Shown: one piece after another, positions 1 to 8,500 of the stretch
Layout of the letters: every line of letters starts with the position of its first letter
Numbering within the stretch: the first letter of the stretch is position 1
Origin: Hymenobacter algoricola
GTDB taxonomy: Bacteria; Bacteroidota; Bacteroidia; Cytophagales; Hymenobacteraceae
Length of the DNA: 64,000 nucleotides
Direction: 5' to 3'
Assembly (NCBI RefSeq): GCF_039539525.1
Contig: NZ_BAABDH010000113.1
Location: 1-64,000, forward strand
The notes under the pieces: generated by a model
What the model was told of the DNA's origin: nothing
Seen by the model: only the letters and a program-made list of their open reading frames with translations
Database searches by the model: none
Made by a program: the position numbers and the translations under genes

Positions 1-58
1 AGGGCAAACTGTAGTCGCGCTGACTACGCCGCGCACGCGGCTCAAACTCGGTTTTCAT
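1..58 (-). CDS. IS3-family transposase OrfA, N-terminal fragment (runs off window)
   Basis: The ATG is at 58-56 on the minus strand and only the first 19 codons are present, reading MKTEFEPRARRSQRDYSLP. This resembles the opening of OrfA helix-turn-helix proteins of IS3-type elements from memory of the family, where a basic segment with RDYS precedes the helix-turn-helix. The catalytic OrfB, and whether the element is intact, cannot be seen. The match is short, so another transposase family is possible. Confidence 0.6.
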   Translation of the reverse strand, partial: MKTEFEPRARRSQRDYSLP

Positions 59-106
59 GACACCTTTTGGAAAAGCTGTCAACATATTTCCGGACCCGAC
101 AATGAC
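1..106 (-). mobile_element. Terminal part of an IS3-like insertion sequence
   Basis: The window opens inside an insertion sequence read on the minus strand. The start of its first transposase frame lies at 58-1. The non-coding leader at about 59-106 would hold the terminal inverted repeat; read on minus it begins TGTCATTGTCGGGTCCGG. The other end is outside the window, so the repeat and target duplication cannot be confirmed. The outer boundary is placed just before the terminator at 109 and is approximate. Confidence 0.6.
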
Positions 107-108
107 AC

Positions 109-144
109 AAAAAAAGCCCCGCCAATGCTGGCGGGGCTTTTTTT
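109..144. terminator. Bidirectional intrinsic terminator
   Basis: A perfect hairpin has arms 109-123 and 130-144 with loop AATGCT. A GC-rich core is flanked by A7 and T7. It ends the minus-strand gene at 162-872 and may insulate it from the insertion sequence. Confidence 0.85.
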
Positions 145-161
145 ATGGGCTGTAGGGTCAA

Positions 162-872
162 CTACTCAATTTTGCTCATGCGGTCCTTCACGGCTTCCAG
201 CGCCACGCGCATGTTCACAATGTCGGCGCGGGCCGCTTCCTGCTCTTTCAGGTTCATGTCAATCAGGTTGTTGTACTGCAGCAATTCGGCGGCGTTGGCG
301 GCCAGCTGCTGCTGAATCTCCTGCTTCTTGACCTTGTTCTTCTCGATGTCCTTTTTGATCACATCGGCCTTCGAAATCACGGCCATGTGGTTGTTCTGCG
401 ACGATACCAGCGCTTTCTCAGCTTCCGATACCTGCACGGCCAAGTCTTCGCGGTAAAGCATGCGGGCGAAATCCTTCAGGTATTTCTCCGACGACTTCCA
501 CTGCACCGGCGTGGCGTCCTTGCTCAGGTAAGCGTTGCCCAGGTCAATCGACCACCACACCGTGGTGCCGGTTGGCGTGGCATCCACTTTGCTGATCAAC
601 CGGATCGGCGTCTTGGAAATGTCTTCGATAACTACGGCATCCATCGTGTAGACGCCTTTGTCGGACTTGAACTTGCTGCCGAACTTTTCGCTCAGCTGCT
701 TCTGCCACGAGTCGTCGACCCGCTTGCTATCCAGCTGAATCGTCACACGCTGACCTTTGCGGGGAATGCCCTTGATGGCCATGTCCGTCTCGTCTACGGG
801 CGACTTTTGGGCGTAGCCCGTCACCGTCATTACACAAACCAACAGTAGGGAGAGAAGTACACCTGGTTTCAT
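162..872 (-). CDS. Secreted protein with C-terminal coiled coil, function unknown
   Basis: This 236-residue protein has an N-terminal signal peptide (about residues 1-22, hydrophobic stretch ending GYAQ). A mixed alpha/beta region follows to about residue 155. A charged, heptad-like helix then runs to the C-terminus, rich in K, E, Q and A with no proline, and is a likely coiled coil. No cysteine lipobox is present, so it should be periplasmic or surface-released. I do not recognise a family. It is a single gene with its own terminator (109-144) and a long AT-rich leader containing a TAnnTTTG box. Confidence 0.8.
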   Translation of the reverse strand: MKPGVLLSLLLVCVMTVTGYAQKSPVDETDMAIKGIPRKGQRVTIQLDSKRVDDSWQKQLSEKFGSKFKSDKGVYTMDAVVIEDISKTPIRLISKVDATPTGTTVWWSIDLGNAYLSKDATPVQWKSSEKYLKDFARMLYREDLAVQVSEAEKALVSSQNNHMAVISKADVIKKDIEKNKVKKQEIQQQLAANAAELLQYNNLIDMNLKEQEAARADIVNMRVALEAVKDRMSKIE

Positions 873-1158
873 ATTACAATGAAAAGGTTGAAATGAAAGA
901 ATTTACAAAAGAAGGGGGGAAGTGCCGGTACGGACTATCCAACTCACCAAATTTAACCATACTCCCTGATGTTGGTACATGTGCCGATTGATTTTTTTGA
1001 AGAAAGCAATATTTTATTGAATTAGTCATATGCTATATAACTTTCCTGCAAGAAATGATTTATCTGCCCTTGGAGGCGGCTGAAAGATTTGCCTGAGCGT
1101 ATTTACAGGCCCTCAACCGGGCCAAACAAAACCAGCGGCGTGCTGTTGAAAGTCGACT
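873..1158. other. AT-rich divergent intergenic region
   Basis: This segment separates the minus-strand secreted-protein gene from the plus-strand pterin genes and is clearly more AT-rich than its surroundings, especially 985-1065. A TAAATTTG box on the minus strand lies at 955-948. I see no convincing promoter box directly upstream of the pterin gene, and no small gene. Confidence 0.5.
948..955 (-). promoter_or_regulatory. Candidate Bacteroidota -7 box (TAAATTTG)
   Basis: CAAATTTA on plus reads TAAATTTG on minus and fits TAnnTTTG. It lies about 75 bp upstream of the ATG at 872. No clear -33 TTTG was found at the usual distance, so this is tentative. Confidence 0.35.
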
Positions 1159-1566
1159 ATGCCAATCACCGTCTGCCGAAAAGAACACTTCAATGCCGCC
1201 CATCGTTTGCACAATCCCTTGTGGAGCAACGAGCAGAACCAACAGGTTTTCGGCAAGTGCAACAACCCCCACTACCACGGCCACAACTACGAGCTGACGG
1301 TACGCCTGACCGGCGAAATCGACCCGGAAACCGGCTACCTCTACGACCTCAAGCACTTGAGCGACCTGATTAAGCGCGAGATTCTGGATACCTTTGACCA
1401 CCGCAACCTGAACCTCGATACCAGCGAGTTTCGCGACCTGAACCCGACGGCCGAGAACATTGCCGTCGTTATCTGGAATCGGCTGCGCGCGCACCTGGCC
1501 CCGCACCTGGCCTTATCGGTTACGTTGTATGAGACGGACCGCAATTTTGTAGAATACCATGGATAA
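1159..1566 (+). CDS. queD: 6-pyruvoyl-tetrahydropterin synthase / QueD family protein
   Basis: This 135-residue protein acts on dihydroneopterin triphosphate, the product of the folE enzyme encoded by the next, overlapping gene. The zinc ligands are visible: His15 in the HFNAAH segment, then His40 and His42 in GKCNNPHYHGHNY. The same segment carries the catalytic-type Cys34. A later DHRNLN supplies the Asp-His pair, and a C-terminal YETDRN the pterin-anchoring Glu. The CNNPxxHGHNY pattern is that of PTPS-like members, so the role could be 7-deazaguanine (queuosine) synthesis or a reduced pterin. The symbol queD is the conservative bacterial choice. The last 8 bp overlap folE, indicating translational coupling. 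Confidence 0.85.
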   Translation: MPITVCRKEHFNAAHRLHNPLWSNEQNQQVFGKCNNPHYHGHNYELTVRLTGEIDPETGYLYDLKHLSDLIKREILDTFDHRNLNLDTSEFRDLNPTAENIAVVIWNRLRAHLAPHLALSVTLYETDRNFVEYHG

Positions 1567-2239
1567 ATCCGTGCCCGCGGCTATTGCCGCCGCCCAGGGC
1601 CCCGGCCTTCCCGACACCCACCTGTCGGCGGACCTGCGCGCTCCGCTCCGCCCCGATGCCTTTGCCCTCACCGACGAAGCCAAAATAGCGGGCATTGCCG
1701 AGCACTTCCGCGAAATCATGCAGCTGCTGGGCCTCGACCTGACCGACGACAGCCTGCAGGGCACCCCGCGCCGGGTGGCCAAAATGTACGTGCAGGAGTG
1801 GTTCAAGGGCCTCGACTCCAAGCACCGCCCCGACGTGAAGCTGTTTGAGAACCGCTACGCCTACAAGCAGATGCTGGTGGAGCGCGACATCACGGTTTTC
1901 TCCTGCTGCGAGCATCACTTCGTGCCCATCATGGGCAAGGCGCACGTAGCTTACCTGCCCGGCGAGCATGTGGTGGGCCTGAGCAAGCTCAACCGCGTGG
2001 TGCAGTACTACGCCCGCCGCCCCCAGGTGCAGGAGCGCCTCACCCGGCAGATTGCCGAGGAGCTGAAGCAGACGCTGCACACCGATAATGTGGCCGTACT
2101 GATCGAGGCTGACCACCTCTGCGTGATGAGCCGGGGCGTGAATGACACCAGCAGCAGCACCCTCACGGCCGAGTATGGCGGCGCCTTCGAAACCGACGAA
2201 GCCCTGCGCGCGGAGTTTTTGCGGCTGATCGGAAAGTAA
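1559..2239 (+). CDS. folE: GTP cyclohydrolase I
   Basis: FolE converts GTP to dihydroneopterin triphosphate, the entry step for folate and for the pterin pathway of the upstream gene. The 226-residue protein has the family signature CCEHHFVPI (about residue 115), carrying a zinc Cys and a catalytic His. A second zinc Cys lies in HLCVMSRGV (about residue 185). LSKLNRVVQYYARRPQVQERL is typical of the family. The N-terminal 35 residues are a variable, proline-rich extension. The ATG lies inside the end of the preceding PTPS/QueD gene. The two form a tight pair. Confidence 0.97.
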   Translation: MDKSVPAAIAAAQGPGLPDTHLSADLRAPLRPDAFALTDEAKIAGIAEHFREIMQLLGLDLTDDSLQGTPRRVAKMYVQEWFKGLDSKHRPDVKLFENRYAYKQMLVERDITVFSCCEHHFVPIMGKAHVAYLPGEHVVGLSKLNRVVQYYARRPQVQERLTRQIAEELKQTLHTDNVAVLIEADHLCVMSRGVNDTSSSTLTAEYGGAFETDEALRAEFLRLIGK

Positions 2240-2342
2240 AAGCTGTTAGCTATTGGCTGATAGCTATTAGCTTGCACTCCGTTTTCCAATAAAGCTCCCA
2301 AAAGCCAATGGCTGACAGCGTCCAGCTAGCAGCTCCCCCACC

Positions 2343-3260
2343 ATGTCCCGAAAAGTCCTCATTACCGGTGGTACCGGCCTCATTGGCACCCGCCTGGCCG
2401 ACATGCTCATTGATGCCGGCTTCGAGGTGGCCATCCTGAGCCGCCACCCCAGCCAGAGTCGCTACCGCAGCTTCCGCTGGGACCCCAGCGCCGGCACCAT
2501 CGACGAGGCCGCCGTGCCGTATGCCGACTACATCATCAACCTGGCCGGCTCCAGCGTCTCGGATGGGAAGTGGACCAATGAGCGCAAGCGCGACATCCTG
2601 ACCAGCCGTCTGCTGGGCACCAGCCTGATAGCGCGGGAATTGGCCAAAGGCAACCAGCACGTGCGCACGTTTTTGTCGGCCTCGGCCATCGGCATCTACG
2701 GCGACAGCGGCGACCGGCTGGTAACGGAAGAATCGGCGCCGGGCTCTACCGACGACTTTCTGGTGGATGTGTCGCAGCAGTGGGAAAAGGCCGGCCAGCA
2801 GGTGCAGGCGCTGGGTATTCGCACCGTGCTGATGCGCATCGGCATCGTGCTCAGCCCCGAGGGCGGGGCCCTGGTGCCCCTGGCCCGCACGGTGAACATG
2901 ATGGCCGGCGCGCCCCTGGGCTCGGGCAAGCAGTTTATGTCCTGGATTCACCTCGACGACCTGTGCCGTCTGTTTATCCAGGTTTTGGAGGAGCCGCAGT
3001 GGCAGGGTACCTACAACGCCGTGGCCCCGAACCCGGTAACCAACCAGCAGTTCACCGAAACCCTGGCCGAGGTGATGCACCGCCCGCTGGTGCTGCCCAA
3101 AGTGCCGGCTTTCGGGTTGAAGCTGATGATGGGCGAGATGAGCGAAATCGTGCTGGGCTCCCAGCGCGTGAGTGCCGAGAAAGTGCTTAAGCAGGGCTTC
3201 CGGTTTGAATACCCTGAGCTGAAGGCGGCGCTGGAGTCATTTTACGGACAGGAGGAATAA
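2343..3260 (+). CDS. TIGR01777 family epimerase (extended SDR)
   Basis: This 305-residue protein is of the YfcH/SDR39U1 type. It has an N-terminal dinucleotide-binding loop GGTGLIG (residues 8-14), an NLAGSSV segment, and the SASAIGIYG motif that holds the SDR catalytic Ser/Tyr region. The C-terminal part, about residue 250 on with LKLMMGEMSE and the QGFRFEYPEL ending, resembles the small DUF1731 domain. The substrate of the family is unknown. A second paralogue lies at 50590-51516. A lipoprotein gene starts 2 bp after the stop, so the two are likely co-transcribed. Confidence 0.93.
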   Translation: MSRKVLITGGTGLIGTRLADMLIDAGFEVAILSRHPSQSRYRSFRWDPSAGTIDEAAVPYADYIINLAGSSVSDGKWTNERKRDILTSRLLGTSLIARELAKGNQHVRTFLSASAIGIYGDSGDRLVTEESAPGSTDDFLVDVSQQWEKAGQQVQALGIRTVLMRIGIVLSPEGGALVPLARTVNMMAGAPLGSGKQFMSWIHLDDLCRLFIQVLEEPQWQGTYNAVAPNPVTNQQFTETLAEVMHRPLVLPKVPAFGLKLMMGEMSEIVLGSQRVSAEKVLKQGFRFEYPELKAALESFYGQEE

Positions 3261-3261
3261 G

Positions 3262-3780
3262 GTGACCCGGCTATGCTTTGCTGGCCTGCTGCTGGCCACG
3301 GCCTGCACTCAGGAACCGAAGTTGCAGGCCCTGCCAGCCGCCGGGGCCTACATAGGCCTGGAAAGCATGGGGCCCAGTCACGACGACATCACGCCCGACG
3401 ACACCACTGACCGGTGGTACCACGAAAACCGGCTGCTGATTCGCGGCGACTCGGCCTTCCTGGAGAAGATGCCCGTGGTTATCAAAGACGGGGAAAAGGG
3501 TTACTCCGCTTCCGACGGAGGCTTTTATACCTACAAGGGCCGGATCAACGCTTACCCGGACTCGTTGGTAACCCGCTTCCGGCTGGTCAACCATGACTAC
3601 ATGCTGACAAGGTTCCGGTACTTGCGCCCGCCCGGCAAGGACTCGACCCTGAGCCTGGGGGAAATGGTAGCGCGCGGCATAGCCGAAGTGGATTCCAGCC
3701 GGTTTAAGGTGTCCTACCAGCTCACAACTTCGCCCGGCGGCCTCAGCATGGACGGCGTGACGTACGAGCTGAAGAAATAG
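3262..3780 (+). CDS. Hypothetical lipoprotein
   Basis: The gene begins with GTG directly after the epimerase stop. A GGAGGA Shine-Dalgarno sequence (3251-3256) inside the end of the previous gene favours this start, which is noteworthy because such sequences are rare in this phylum. The 172-residue product has a very short signal peptide ending LLATAC, so Cys15 is the probable lipidation site. The rest is polar beta-type sequence without recognisable domains. It probably sits in the envelope. Confidence 0.8.
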   Translation: MTRLCFAGLLLATACTQEPKLQALPAAGAYIGLESMGPSHDDITPDDTTDRWYHENRLLIRGDSAFLEKMPVVIKDGEKGYSASDGGFYTYKGRINAYPDSLVTRFRLVNHDYMLTRFRYLRPPGKDSTLSLGEMVARGIAEVDSSRFKVSYQLTTSPGGLSMDGVTYELKK

Positions 3781-3899
3781 GATTTCCTTCTGAAATAGCC
3801 GCCGGACTGCCTTCAGCGCCAATGGCCAGAAAGCCGCGTTGCTGACTCAGAAGTAACTTCGGCTATGCTCAACAAGTCCATCAGCTCAACAACTACTCT

Positions 3900-5096
3900 A
3901 TGAGGCTCCTGCTGCGCCGGCTGCTTGTGCTGCTCACCGCCGGAATGCTGCTGGTACTGGGCTATCTGAACTACCAGCTTTACTACGCTCCGCCGACGGA
4001 GCCCGCAAACCAGGAAGTGGTGCGGCAGCTCCGGTTTCTGCGCGCAACCCTGCATAACGGAGCCGGGCAGCGGATGCAGGAGCTGTATCCCGAGGGCTTC
4101 GTCTACCTCAATGCCCTCTACGCGCTGACCTGGTTGGAGCTGCTGCCGCGGGTGCCGGCCAACTCCCGGCTGGGCCTTGATGCCCGTGCGGAAGCCCGCT
4201 GGGCGCTGCGGGAAATTCAGTCTCCGGCGGCACAGAGCATTTTTGAGCCGGACCTGCCGCTGCCCCTGGGCGCGTTTTACCAAGGCTGGTCGGCGTACGT
4301 GCTGGGGCGGTATCTGGCCGCGCTGCCGCCTGCCGAGCGGGATTCGGCCGATGTGCGGCAGCTACGCCGGCAGTGTACGCTTATTGCCACCGCGCTGGCC
4401 GACGGCAACAGTCCTTACCCGGCTTCGTACTCCGGCGCGGCCTGGCCCGCTGACGGGGTGATGGCCCTGGCGGCCCTGGCTTGGCACGACCGGCTGCAAG
4501 TCCCGCGCTACCAGCCCCTCATCCGGCAATGGCTCCGGGCGGTAGATGCACACCTGGACTACAATGGTCTTATTCCGCACCAAGTGAGGGTTGGCAGCGG
4601 CGCCATGCTGGAGGCGGCCCGCGGGTCGTCGCAGAGCCAGTTGCTCAACTTCCTGTTCGAAATCGACTCGACCTACGCCCGCCGGCATTTTCAGCGCTAC
4701 CGACCGCTGTTTCTGACCAGCCGTCTGGGGCTGCCGGGTATCCGGGAAGCAGCTTTGGGAGCCCCGCCAAGTGAGGACATCGATTCCGGCCCCGTTATCT
4801 GGAGCGTGGGTGGGGCGGCTTCCCTGGTGGGGCGGCGCACCATGCAGCGCTTCGGCGACAGCACCACCGCCCTGGGCCTGCGCAACAGTATTGAAGCCTT
4901 TGGCCTGCCCTGGCACGCCGACGGTGGCAAATATTACCTGCTGGGCAAGCTCCCCATTGCCGATGCCTTCATTGCCTGGGGCAACAGTCTGAATCCTCAC
5001 CGCCCGCTTACCAGCTCTGCTTCCTGGCGCACTCCGTTTCAGCTGCTTTCGGCCCTGCTGGCCATTGGCTTGCTGGGGCTATTGCGCCGGCTGTAA
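3900..5096 (+). CDS. Membrane-anchored hypothetical protein, probable alpha-helical barrel
   Basis: The 398-residue protein has one N-terminal transmembrane segment (about residues 9-27) and a hydrophobic C-terminal helix (about 378-395). The large middle part is rich in Trp, Leu and Ala helices with recurring Gly/Pro turns (WPADGVMALAALAW, HADGGKYYLLGKLPIADAFIAWGNS). This looks like an alpha/alpha toroid as seen in glycan-active and terpene-active enzymes, but I cannot name the family or catalytic residues. ATG follows a 119-bp gap. It ends just before a hairpin shared with the convergent PBP1A gene. Confidence 0.75.
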   Translation: MRLLLRRLLVLLTAGMLLVLGYLNYQLYYAPPTEPANQEVVRQLRFLRATLHNGAGQRMQELYPEGFVYLNALYALTWLELLPRVPANSRLGLDARAEARWALREIQSPAAQSIFEPDLPLPLGAFYQGWSAYVLGRYLAALPPAERDSADVRQLRRQCTLIATALADGNSPYPASYSGAAWPADGVMALAALAWHDRLQVPRYQPLIRQWLRAVDAHLDYNGLIPHQVRVGSGAMLEAARGSSQSQLLNFLFEIDSTYARRHFQRYRPLFLTSRLGLPGIREAALGAPPSEDIDSGPVIWSVGGAASLVGRRTMQRFGDSTTALGLRNSIEAFGLPWHADGGKYYLLGKLPIADAFIAWGNSLNPHRPLTSSASWRTPFQLLSALLAIGLLGLLRRL

Positions 5097-5155
5097 GCCG
5101 GGCCGGCATCCTCCGGCTTTCGCAATGCATCATGCCCGACGCTAAGGATGACAAG

Positions 5156-5219
5156 AACTCTTCCGCAAGAGTTGTCCGACTGTTGCGGAGGAGTTGGGTA
5201 ACTCTTCCGCAACAGTTGG
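5156..5219. repeat. Triple inverted/direct repeat between convergent genes; likely terminator
   Basis: The 18-mer AACTCTTCCGCAAGAGTT (5156-5173) is itself palindromic. It is followed by an inverted near-copy (5179-5195) and a direct near-copy (5200-5217). The last two pair into a stem of about 20 bp (5176-5195 with 5200-5219, loop GGGT). It fills the gap between the gene ending at 5096 and PBP1A ending at 5221, but it lacks a T tract. Confidence 0.7.
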
Positions 5220-5220
5220 C

Positions 5221-7593
5221 CTACAGCTTCAGGCTATCGGGCACCGCGGACCCTTCGTTGTTGAGCTGCTCCAGGAGGTTATCGGTGGCAATGGTATCCA
5301 CGGCCTCCTCGCGCCGCCGCCGGGGCTCCGACTCCGACACGCAGATGTACTTCTTGCTGATCTTGGAAGTCGGCTTCGGAAACGGGCCCATGGTGATGTC
5401 CAGCTCGGGGTCCTGGTAGAGCTTTTCCATGTAGGCGCCGTAGATGGGCAGGGCCATGCGGCCGCCTTCGCCCTGCTGGGAGCCCTGGAAGTGGATGCTG
5501 CGGTCTTCGCCGCCCACCCACACGCCGGTCACGAGGTCTTTGGTCACGCCCATGTACCAGCCGTCGGAATAGTTGGAGGTGGTACCGGTTTTGCCGCCGA
5601 TCTGGTTGTCCTTCTTCCACAGCTCGTAGTCCCACAGCGCCTGGGAGGTGCCGCCGGGCTCGTCCATGCCGCCGCGCAGCATGTAGAGCATCAGCCAGGC
5701 CGTTTCCGACGGAATGGCGCGCCGCTGCTTGGGGTCGAACTGCTTTATCACGTTGCCGTTGCGGTCCTCGATGCGGGTCACGAACTGGGGCTCACTCTGA
5801 AAGCCGCTGTTGACGAAAGTACTGTAGGCATCCACCATCTCGTACACGCTCACGTCGCCGCCCGAGCCCAGACCGATGCTGGGCACGCCGAGCAGCGGGG
5901 AGGTGATACCGACCTTGTGGGCGTATTTGGCCACGTTGTCCCACCCTACTTTCTCCGTCAGCTGGGCCGTCACGGAATTCACCGAGCGGGCCATGGCGTG
6001 GCGCAGGGTCATGTTGATGCCGGTGTACTCCCGGGTCACGTTGTCGGGCTTCCACTCCATGGGCTGGCCGTTCTCCACGTAGTTGATGGTCACGCGCTGG
6101 TCGCGGATCCGGTCGCAGGGCGTGTAGCCGTTGTCCAGCGCCGTCAGATACACGAAGGGCTTGAAGGTGGAGCCGGCCTGGCGGCGGCCCTGCTTCACGT
6201 GGTCGTACTTGAAGAAGCGGTAGTTGATGCCGCCCACCCAGGCCTTCACGTGGCCCGTGAACGGGTCCATGGTCATCATGCCCGCGTGCAGGAAGTGCTT
6301 GTAGTAGGCCAGCGAATCGAGGGGGGAAAGCACCAGGGTCGTGTCGCCGTCGCCTTTCCAGGTGAACACCTTCATGGGCCGCTTGGCGTGCAGGGCCGAG
6401 TCGAGGCGGGCGGGCTGGCCCTGGTAGCGGGCGGCCAGCAGCTTGTACTGGTCGGTGCGCTTCATCTGGGTTTCGATGAAGTTCGGAATTTCCTTGCCTT
6501 CGTCGTCCACCCAGGGGTTGCCGCCACGGTTGCGCCAGAAGGTATCGAAGTCGCGCTGCAGGCGCTTCATGCGGCTTTCCAGCGCCTCCTCGGCGTGGGC
6601 CTGCATGCGCGAGTCGATGCTGGTGTAGATTTTCAGCCCGTCGCGGTACATGTCGTAGCCGTTGGCTTCGCACCACTTGTTCACGTACTGGCTCACGGCC
6701 CCGCGGAAGTAGGTGTCGGGGCCGTCGATGTGCTTCTCGACGCGGTACTGCAGGGCAATGGGCAGCTGCTGCAACGAGTCGATGGCGGCGGCGGGCAGCA
6801 CCCGCGACTGGCTCATGCGCTCCAGCACCACGTTGCGCCGCTTCAGGGCCGCCTCCGGGTGGAAGCGCGGGTTATAGGCCGTCGGATTGTTGAGCACGCC
6901 TACCAGCATGGCCGCCTCTTCGGGCCGGAGGCTGTCGGGGGAGGTATTGAAAAACGTCTTGGCCGCCACCTTGATGCCGAAGGCGTTGGAGCCATATTCG
7001 ACGGTGTTGAGGTACATCCGCAGGATTTCCTCCTTGGTGTAGCGCCGCTCCAGCTCCACGGCCGTCAGCCATTCCTTGGTTTTGATCACCAGGATGTTGA
7101 CCAGCGGAATATGGCCCAGCACGCCCTTGTCGCCGCGGCGGATTTTATACAGGTTTTTGGCCAGCTGCTGGGTGAGCGTGGAGCCGCCGCCGTTTTTGCC
7201 GCCGCCGGCCACGGCCCGGGCCAGCGCCGTCAGGTCGATGCCGGAATGCTCGTAGAAGCGCACGTCCTCGGTGGCAATGAGGGCCTTGATGAGCAGGGGT
7301 GAAATCTTGTTGTAGGCGACCGGGGCGCGGTTTTCGCGGAAGTACTTACCCAGCAGTACGCCGTCGGCGGTGTACAGCTCGGAAGCCTGCTCGACCCGGG
7401 GGCTTTCCAGCTCCTCCAGCCCCGGCGACTTGCCGAACAGGAACAGGAAGTTGCTCTTCACCAGAATTGGGTAGAGCAGGAAGATGCCCAGGAACACCAC
7501 GAAAAAGCCCCAGACGGTGCGCGAAACGAGGTTGGGCCAGCGGCGCGGCGGGCGGGAGGCGGAGTCAGTTTTCAGCGGTTCGGGAGCGGACAT
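5221..7593 (-). CDS. mrcA: Penicillin-binding protein 1A (transglycosylase/transpeptidase)
   Basis: This class A PBP polymerises glycan strands and cross-links peptidoglycan outside the inner membrane. It has 790 residues: a cytoplasmic tail, one transmembrane helix (about 26-50), a GT51 domain with EDVRFYEHSGID (catalytic Glu, about residue 109) and GGSTLTQQLAKNL, and a transpeptidase domain. The latter shows the nucleophile motif STFKPF (SxxK, about 476), an SVN motif, and KTGTT (about 671). The ATG encoding MSAPEPLK at 7593 is chosen over upstream in-frame starts because a TATATTTG promoter box lies at 7649-7642 and the upstream sequence is not protein-like. Confidence 0.96.
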   Translation of the reverse strand: MSAPEPLKTDSASRPPRRWPNLVSRTVWGFFVVFLGIFLLYPILVKSNFLFLFGKSPGLEELESPRVEQASELYTADGVLLGKYFRENRAPVAYNKISPLLIKALIATEDVRFYEHSGIDLTALARAVAGGGKNGGGSTLTQQLAKNLYKIRRGDKGVLGHIPLVNILVIKTKEWLTAVELERRYTKEEILRMYLNTVEYGSNAFGIKVAAKTFFNTSPDSLRPEEAAMLVGVLNNPTAYNPRFHPEAALKRRNVVLERMSQSRVLPAAAIDSLQQLPIALQYRVEKHIDGPDTYFRGAVSQYVNKWCEANGYDMYRDGLKIYTSIDSRMQAHAEEALESRMKRLQRDFDTFWRNRGGNPWVDDEGKEIPNFIETQMKRTDQYKLLAARYQGQPARLDSALHAKRPMKVFTWKGDGDTTLVLSPLDSLAYYKHFLHAGMMTMDPFTGHVKAWVGGINYRFFKYDHVKQGRRQAGSTFKPFVYLTALDNGYTPCDRIRDQRVTINYVENGQPMEWKPDNVTREYTGINMTLRHAMARSVNSVTAQLTEKVGWDNVAKYAHKVGITSPLLGVPSIGLGSGGDVSVYEMVDAYSTFVNSGFQSEPQFVTRIEDRNGNVIKQFDPKQRRAIPSETAWLMLYMLRGGMDEPGGTSQALWDYELWKKDNQIGGKTGTTSNYSDGWYMGVTKDLVTGVWVGGEDRSIHFQGSQQGEGGRMALPIYGAYMEKLYQDPELDITMGPFPKPTSKISKKYICVSESEPRRRREEAVDTIATDNLLEQLNNEGSAVPDSLKL

Positions 7594-7641
7594 TCGAAGC
7601 AGATTGAGTCGGGTGAGGCCGCAGCCCCGGCACCTGGCCCG

Positions 7642-7649
7642 CAAATATA
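7642..7649 (-). promoter_or_regulatory. Candidate -7 box for PBP1A gene (TATATTTG)
   Basis: CAAATATA on plus is TATATTTG on minus, a full match to TAnnTTTG. It lies 49 bp upstream of the ATG at 7593, which supports that start. The -33 element is not obvious. Confidence 0.5.
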
Positions 7650-7687
7650 CCAGATAGGCGCGGCCCGGCCCGAACGAAAGTAGCAGC

Positions 7688-8071
7688 TCAGGCCGACTTG
7701 GCCGCCAGCCGGCTGCGCCAGGTAGCCAGCACAATCAGCAGGCCCTTGCCCGAATCGAGCAGCAGGTTGTCGAGGCGGCCGTAGCCAAAGTACAGCCCCA
7801 AGCCAATGCCGATCCACCAAAAACCCAGCAGATAGCACAGCGTGGCGTAGTGGGGCTGCCGCTGCCACACCTGCCACAGCGCCACGGCATCAACCAGCGA
7901 CACGAACAGCAGCAGCCAGGCCAGGGCAAAGCCCATAAAGTGCGTGTCGTTGGAAATGCCCACGCCGAAGCCCGCCAGCAGCTTATCGGGCGCAAAAAAT
8001 CCGCCGATGGTAAGGGTCAGCTCGATGATGAGGGCCAGAAAAAGCAGCGTAAGCAGCGCGGGGCGGGCCAT
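7688..8071 (-). CDS. Small integral membrane protein, function unknown
   Basis: A 127-residue protein with about four hydrophobic helices (residues 5-27, 45-65, 78-97, 103-120). The polar C-terminal tail reads RSRLAAKSA. It has no cysteine pairs or charged motifs that would suggest an enzyme. It lies upstream of PBP1A on the same strand, separated by the PBP1A promoter. Family not recognised. Confidence 0.7.
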   Translation of the reverse strand: MARPALLTLLFLALIIELTLTIGGFFAPDKLLAGFGVGISNDTHFMGFALAWLLLFVSLVDAVALWQVWQRQPHYATLCYLLGFWWIGIGLGLYFGYGRLDNLLLDSGKGLLIVLATWRSRLAAKSA

Positions 8072-8133
8072 AAAACGGAGGTCGGGAGGAGGCGTAAGCT
8101 AGCATAATTACCCCGCCCGGTTGGGTCGTCACC

Positions 8134-8496
8134 TTAGTTGCTGGCAATCCATTCGGTCCACATGAAGCCTATTGCCACCATGCCGCCCAGCAGGGAAAGC
8201 ACTGCCCCGCCGTAGCCCGCCAGGGCCGCAAAGCGCCACACGGCTTTCCAGAAATAGCTTTCCACGGCATCGGACAGGCGCCAGGCGACGCGGGCGGCAA
8301 TCCAGGGCAGCGTGAGCAGGCAGCCGAACAGCAGGGTCAGAACGACCGGCCGGGCCGCCGGCGTGCTGGGCCACAGCTCCGCGTGAAAGACGTTGTTGAG
8401 CAGGCTGAAGACCAGTCCGCCCAGGGCCCACCACAGCAGCGGCGGAACCAGGCGGAGTACCAGGCGCGCAAAGTGGAGCAGCGTTGTCATCCCCAC
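8134..8496 (-). CDS. Small integral membrane protein, function unknown
   Basis: The 120-residue protein has three hydrophobic helices (about 14-33, 48-66, 88-112). The start is GTG at 8496 or ATG at 8490, two codons later; both lie just after the end of the next gene upstream (stop at 8501), so the genes are likely co-transcribed. There is a short amphipathic basic segment between helices two and three. No recognisable family. Confidence 0.7.
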   Translation of the reverse strand: MGMTTLLHFARLVLRLVPPLLWWALGGLVFSLLNNVFHAELWPSTPAARPVVLTLLFGCLLTLPWIAARVAWRLSDAVESYFWKAVWRFAALAGYGGAVLSLLGGMVAIGFMWTEWIASN

Positions 8497-8500
8497 GGCA

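Noticed and set aside
5194..7302. A 702-codon open frame on plus opposite PBP1A
   Set aside because: Its product is a His/Val/Gly-rich low-complexity sequence typical of antisense frames in GC-rich genes; the minus-strand PBP1A has all family motifs.
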